The notes beneath the pieces were generated by a model. It had not been told where the DNA came from. It made no database searches and saw only the letters and a list, made by a program, of their open reading frames with translations. DNA of 64,000 bases. It comes from Eudorina sp. 2006-703-Eu-15 (Eukaryota > Chlorophyta > Chlorophyceae > Chlamydomonadales > Volvocaceae). This document shows, one piece after another, positions 58,990 through 64,000 of the stretch (the stretch's first letter is position 1; every line of letters starts with the position of its first letter). A program made the translations under genes and the position numbers. The DNA lies in assembly GCA_003117195.1 (NCBI GenBank), contig BDSI01000077.1, positions 503,501-567,500 of the forward strand, read 5' to 3'.

Positions 58990-61900
58990 ATGCATGTAAC
59001 ATATCGTCTTTGCCAGAATGTACCCCACCAGTCCCAAGAGGGAGCACGGAAACTGAATACAACTGAATTTAACTACGACACCGAAGTGGTATGGATGAAA
59101 GACCTAGGAAGGAAATGTATGCCCAGGAACGGGGACCAAGACGGACATCGACATCGAGGGGCTTCACAGGCTCAACTACAGCGTGCTCCAGTTCAAGAGA
59201 TGAATGTTATCCACATTAACGGAAATTGGGAAAGGGACCACACGGAAAGACCACACCCCGCAAAGGGTACGGACAGGGCTGCCCTCCGCAGTGCAGAACA
59301 CAAGGCGACACAAGCACATGCGCCAATGACCCTGTGGCAACAAAGAACACAACTAAGATCTCTTCTAGATACAAACATGCAGGGCACTCACCCTTCACTG
59401 AGGCGCCACCTGATTAACACTGGGCTATTTAACCACCGGTTGTACACCCGCAAAGAGATTACGAACGCAACTCTGACCACTGCACTCAACAGTAGGGAAC
59501 CATACGTCAATAGGCTTTCGGAGAACGACCTCAACGAACTACGTCAGGTCACAACCTGGGACAATGGCCTGCTTGCAGCCTCCACGTGCCTCCTTGCGCA
59601 TCAAACGGGCCGTGCACCGATCACCGGGGTGCACTCCTCAGTACGCGTGGAGACCGCGCGCGTTCTGTTCCACAGGATCGCGATCGGTGGCCAGCACGGG
59701 ACCGCTCACGAGGACGTAAAGCAGCTCACGGACCTGGACAAGGACGTTGTAGTACACCCAACCTCCAAAGCTGCCAAGGTAGCACTGAAATCGGATACAT
59801 ATGCAACTATCGATAGGGTTCCCGCCGGCACCAGGCCAGACGTACTCTGCCATAATAGGGTTGAAATCCGCCTGGACGAACAGTTGAGTGGGCCCATAAT
59901 GCTCATCGCGACCCTGCTTGTAATTTACATCGTTAGCGTCACAATGATGCACAATCGCAGACGTCATTTAAACGACAACAAGGTCCCGGCCCTGCCAGAG
60001 CACCTCATGGATAAAAAAGGGGCTACGCCGGGAAGGGCTAGCCAAAGAGATACAAACCCGAGGGGTCACGCAGCACCACACAGGCCACCCCTGCCCTGGC
60101 CCCTCCCGTGGAACGAGCAACCACCGGCATACCACGAGAGGCAAGTGGCTCAGTTTTGCCAGATACACGCCATCAACAACCTGATAGGGTACCAACGTAT
60201 ATCCCCGCAGCATGTACTGTCGTACTGTAACTACATCCACCAACAGCTTCGATCATCGGACACCACATCGGAGGCAGCCACCCTCCCTATGGCATTCATA
60301 CCCAGGGTAAACGGGGGGTAACCCCCGGGTACCGCCCTACGGGGCTGGGTGGGTAAAGGTATCCTGGGGTAACCCAAGGGTAATTCCATACATTTTATAA
60401 TTTGTAAATGTAATATATAAGTCCCCTTGTCGGTACTCAATTATTGTATTTAGAGTAGTAAGCATTGTGTATGAGCTGTCTAGCCAGAAGTTTCACTGTC
60501 AAGTTATAGAGCTATGAATGAAATTGGTGACAACGGCCATATGTAAAGCATGCATTAATACGTGTACCCGTTGTTGTACTTAGTAACCTTTACAAGGTTG
60601 GCCTGTATCCCGACCGGGTGTCCAGACGGGCCCAGATAACCCCTACCAAGGACTGCACACCCATCCTCCACGGGGGTCATGCAGCCATACCGCCCAAAAC
60701 ATCAGGTTACCAGCACGCCAGAATTGCCTCCCCTGGAAACTGCGCCAGACCCACCAAATGACATGGTGGGGAGGGAACTGGGGTTCACAGCATATCACAA
60801 GATTGACATTAACACCTGGCACATGCATGAGGGTGTCATCTTTCACCTGTCCACACAGTCCTGAATGCGCGCGCAGCCCTAGTACATCCGTCCCCCCAAT
60901 GCCGTGGACAATCTCACTTAGTCCATGTGCATGCGATGGATTTCCTACCATGGTGTAGCAGATAAGCAAAGGAGTGAGTCACACCGAACAGTGCCCGTTT
61001 TAGCCTGAAGAGTAATCACTCACACCTGCAGGTCTGTGAATTGTGTACCCAAGGCCCAAGGCCAGCCACGCACATGAGAACCAGCATCATCATCATTGGG
61101 TTGACATCAACACACGACACAGGACTGTGTCACCTTCCACCTCTCTGCGCATACAGCCCAAGTCCGTCCCCCAAGTGCCTTGAACACACTTGGGTGAACG
61201 CGCTCATGCTGTCTCTACTGGAAGCACTCTGCAAGGCGGCCAAAGTAGGCCAGGTGCGTGGTCTCATTTTGCTTGTCGTGAGAGCGGGTCACATACCAGT
61301 GGACTCGCAGGGACTGCTGGCCATCAATGCCACGGTCACCTGCGTGCACAGTGTGCCCGCTCATGAACAGGCCTAGGATGTCGCCAACGTCCAGCTCCAG
61401 CCTGATGGCCTTGTAGGTCTGCGCTCCAAGCCAGGTGTCAATGCAGGAAGCTGGCGCCAACTCGCTTTCTACCAGTTGCTCCAGCCGCCAGTACTCCTTG
61501 AGCACCAAGTGGCTCCCAGGGAAGACCAGAATGCTGACCTTCTCAGCGGGGGCAATTGCTACAAACCCCCACTGATTCTCACTCATGTCGGTGTGGAAGC
61601 CCTGGCGGCGGACTGGCGCCTGCCCCTCTTCCTGCTTGTTGATTAACAGGTGTGGTCTGCTGAGGCGGATGTCAGGCTCGCGCATCTCGTCCATCACCTC
61701 CTTCATGCACGTCTCCACTCCAGCTGCAGAGGAGAAACACATGTAACGGCAGGGTCGGACGTCACATGTGACCGCAGGGTGGGACGTCGCCTTCAAGGTT
61801 GCACCCCCCACTGTCAACCCTGCCAATCCTGCCTCCTCCCCTGTACCCTAGCGGCCAATCTGTCTGCCTATCTACCTTGAAAGCTGACGAGGACGTTGGC

Positions 61901-63830
61901 GCCTGCCCTGATGGGGCGCTGCTGTCGTTGCTCCGTCCCATAGATCGAGTCCAGAATGCCAGTGGGCTGCCCGTGGCGGTCCAGCTCGGGAAGGAACTCC
62001 CCGTGAGAGTCCAGTGCGGGCCCCTGGAAGATAGGTAGGGCCTTGTCCAGGTACTTGACTGCAGCCCGCAGCTCCTCTGGTGTCACCGTCTCCTTGATGG
62101 AGGGCACCTGCCAAATGGCAACACCCTGGTTGACCAGGCGGGGGTAAACAGGGGCGGCACGGGGAAGGGTACACGCCGGTCACGCAACGGTACCACAGCA
62201 GCTGTGGTCCAGGAGCGGGCCAAGCGTGTTCGCAGCGGTGCAAAGCAATAAGTGCAGATTCTGAAGGGGATTGACTGTGGCTTTGGGAGGACAGACAATG
62301 ACCGCCGGTTTCCATGCATGGCTGCACAGGAGTATGGCAGGACGGGGTGTGGTTGTGAGACAGATAAGGTGGGACAGGCGTGTGAGGGTTTACCTACATT
62401 CTTCATACCCTTGGGTTTGGTGGTGTGATGACGAAGGCAAGTGCATGGATTCGGACAGACAGTACTCTGAGATACACAGCCAGGTTGTAGGATGCCTGTG
62501 GCTTGCAGTATGAGGTAGACTACTGGACTGCTGGTTTGGGTAGCTAGGTTTCATCACCAACAGATGCATGCTGCCATGAGCGGGGATGTGTATGATACGG
62601 TGGAATCAAGGCGGTGATGATGAAGTTCACAATGCGGTTCGGTCCAGCGTGAAACGTATTCTGTAAAATGACGGCCAATGCCTGGGTTACCCCCTCCGTT
62701 ACCCCTGGGTAATGATTACCCCTACCCCTGGGTACAATTACCCACCCCCCCTTGTCACGAGGGTGGGTGGGTAACCATTACCCCCACCCTCACCCCCCTG
62801 GGTAATGGTTACGAGGGGGTTACCCCCCCTACAATGTCATAGGGCCTATGGCGTCATGCCTACAATGCCGCAACGGGCAACTTTAACACGATGATAGTCA
62901 ACCATTACCTGCGGTACAATGTTGTCGTACAACGAGGGGCGTCCCCACACCTAGCCGTAGTAAGCAGCGGATACACCGTACAGCGAGGAAGCACCAGAGA
63001 CCACTGGTCTGGTCTGGAGACAACTCACTGCCAATTGTGCAGCTGTAGTCGCAGGTTCGATTCCTGTACAGATCCCCGACGGAAGTCGGGTATGAGATAG
63101 CAGCTAGTTGCTGAGATGTGGTGTTGAGGCTTAGTTGATGGGCCAAGATACGCACGCTTGATTGGTGGCGATGCCGAACCCTCAAACTCGAAGGATGGTC
63201 GGGTGAACGGATATGGCGGAGATCGTGAAACGATTACGATGGTAACTGGTGCGGGAAGATCGTGATGAGCGGCCTTTGACGGATGTCCATTGCGGGGCCA
63301 CATGTGACTGGCCGGACGGTCAGTACAACATGTAACATTCCATTCCATTCCATTCCAGAGACCACATCCTGCAGCAGGTCCAAACACACACACCTAGGAA
63401 CAGTACTGCGCTAACGATCGGATTCCTGGTGCATGACACTAGACATGCCATCACCATTCGCCGGGCAGGAGACCAATGGTACAGACTGGACTCGGAAGAA
63501 ACGCAACCCAGACGGCTGGACGACACAGAGTGGGCGCGACTCCAAGGGCACGTGCATTACTTGGACTCAATAGATAGACATCATGGCCATAAATCAAATG
63601 CACATTGCATTCCGGCCCATTCGCCCTGCGCACGACCCCTCGCCACACCCAGAGGAACACCACGACACCACGCAAACAGAGGAACCAGCACCGCATACCC
63701 CAGAAGCACGTGCGGTAACTCCCCCACAGCCAAGGACAGAGGACGCCGCAGACGATCCGAAAACCGATCATCCCGACCGCGCACACCGCCTACAAGAAAA
63801 CACGACCCCCCCGGGGACCCAAGCGCCTGA
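58990..63830 (+). CDS. Josephin-like cysteine protease gene, two exons or split gene
   Basis: Frame 58990-60317 ends with QVAQFCQIHAINNLIGYQR, the catalytic-Cys block of Josephin-type cysteine proteases (C..H..NN). The catalytic-His half, GFLVHDTRHAITIRRAGDQW then YRLDS, lies 3 kb away in frame 63359-63830. A phase-2 donor at 60318 (GTAACC) and an acceptor at 63358 (ATTCCATTCCAG) would join them in frame, giving ~600 aa. The N-terminal ~380 aa are unassigned, with one hydrophobic segment (IMLIATLLVIYIVSVTMM). The 3-kb interval carries an antisense oxygenase-like gene and repeat scraps, so it may be an intron or a nested insertion. Such proteases normally cleave ubiquitin; here the context suggests a mobile element gene. 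No close relative recognised. Confidence 0.55.
60575..60645. repeat. Reverse copy of the dispersed TE tail
   Basis: Reads CCCGACCGGGTGTCCAGACG followed by GGCCCAGATAAC, the reverse complement of the block at 15558-15630 and 14843-14905. Confidence 0.6.
61215..62107 (-). CDS. 2-oxoglutarate/Fe(II) oxygenase-like protein, 5' end missing
   Basis: Two exons (minus) 61876-62107 and 61215-61723 join in phase 1 to give about 246 aa. The facial-triad pattern is visible: HTD in RRQGFHTDMSENQ, a distal histidine in FMSGHTVHAGD, and the arginine strand SLRVHWYVTRS. The loop VSILVFPGSHLVLKEYW fits a double-stranded beta-helix fold (phytanoyl-dioxygenase or TET/JBP-like). The family members oxidise a substrate using 2-oxoglutarate; the substrate here cannot be told. 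The first exon is not resolved: the visible part begins after an acceptor at 62108. It lies antisense in the interval between the two Josephin halves. Confidence 0.6.
62690..62830. repeat. GGGTAAC/GTTACCCC degenerate repeat
   Basis: Interspersed GGTTACCCCC and GGGTAATG(G/A)TTACC units in both orientations. Similar GGTAACCC units occur at 60315-60385, so they are present near both ends of the interval that separates the Josephin halves. Confidence 0.7.
63050..63065 (+). repeat. tRNA-like B box, SINE relic
   Basis: AGGTTCGATTCCTG matches the pol III B-box consensus. No cloverleaf forms around it, so it is probably part of a tRNA-derived repeat rather than a tRNA gene. Confidence 0.3.
63174..63342. 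repeat. Repeat shared with 10700-10865, inner part inverted
   Basis: Positions 63174-63298 are the reverse complement of about 10706-10826, while the adjoining TGACTGGCCGGACGGTCAGT block at about 63304 keeps the same orientation as at 10830. The inner segment ends in CCCC/GGGG. Confidence 0.75.
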
Positions 63831-64000
63831 CACACAGGACGAGGAAACCGAGCAAACATCGGCCGACACAGGCACCGCACACACAGCCCAAACCAGGCGA
63901 CCGGCCAGCCCTACAAGCAACCATCGTCAACCCAAACGCCGCCGTACCCAAGGACCGCCCACCCATTCGATCCTCTACTGCCTTCGACGGCAACAGGGCC
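63583..64000 (+). CDS. Partial ORF running off the right edge
   Basis: From ATG at 63583 the frame is open for 139 codons to the window end. The peptide is rich in Pro, Thr, Glu and Asp, with a basic nuclear-signal-like KRRR. It starts inside the last part of the Josephin frame in another phase, an arrangement like overlapping ORFs of a retroelement or virus-like transposon. Function unknown; it could also be a chance open frame in a stop-poor sequence. Confidence 0.35.
   Translation, partial: MAINQMHIAFRPIRPAHDPSPHPEEHHDTTQTEEPAPHTPEARAVTPPQPRTEDAADDPKTDHPDRAHRLQENTTPPGTQAPDTQDEETEQTSADTGTAHTAQTRRPASPTSNHRQPKRRRTQGPPTHSILYCLRRQQG

Overview
The window looks like nuclear DNA of a volvocine green alga (Chlamydomonas/Volvox relatives). 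The grounds are short exons split by GT-AG introns rich in minisatellites, poly-Ala/Gly/Pro low-complexity insertions inside conserved domains, and receptor-kinase and receptor-cyclase architectures that I recognise as typical of that lineage. No bacterial operon structure, rRNA or CRISPR is present. All gene models were spliced by eye: exon phases were checked for consistency, but there is no transcript support.

Layout. (1) 0.7-10.5 kb, minus: a 13-exon receptor-like protein kinase with signal peptide, extracellular domain, one membrane segment and a complete kinase domain. (2) 10.5-13.5 kb: non-coding, duplicated blocks and a TTATA-type microsatellite. (3) 13.5-16.6 kb, minus: a small secreted cysteine-rich protein. 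(4) 16.6-20.8 kb: non-coding, with a 100-bp inverted-repeat element and a long CA repeat. (5) 20.8-35.2 kb, minus: a very large receptor-type class III nucleotide cyclase with an extracellular solute-binding-like domain, one membrane segment and two cyclase halves. (6) 35.2-42.8 kb: mobile DNA, namely a near-perfect hairpin, ~1-kb inverted arms around a minisatellite and a gene-like fragment, small inverted-repeat elements and a LINE fragment. (7) 42.8-47.2 kb, plus: a second secreted cysteine-rich gene, a longer relative of the one at 13.5 kb, built from phase-1 exons. (8) 47.2-64 kb: nested mobile elements. These are a LINE split by a MITE with a clean 8-bp target duplication, a transposon zinc-finger ORF split by another such MITE, a Rep/HUH-type element (replitron-like) in head-to-tail tandem with a short derivative, and a Josephin-like cysteine protease whose two catalytic halves are separated by ~3 kb that carries an antisense 2-oxoglutarate-oxygenase-like gene. 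A further ORF runs off the right edge.

The host genes suggest cell-surface sensing and signalling (kinase, cyclase, secreted Cys-rich proteins), but nothing in the sequence shows that they act in one pathway. The most unusual material is the mobile DNA at 55.5-64 kb.
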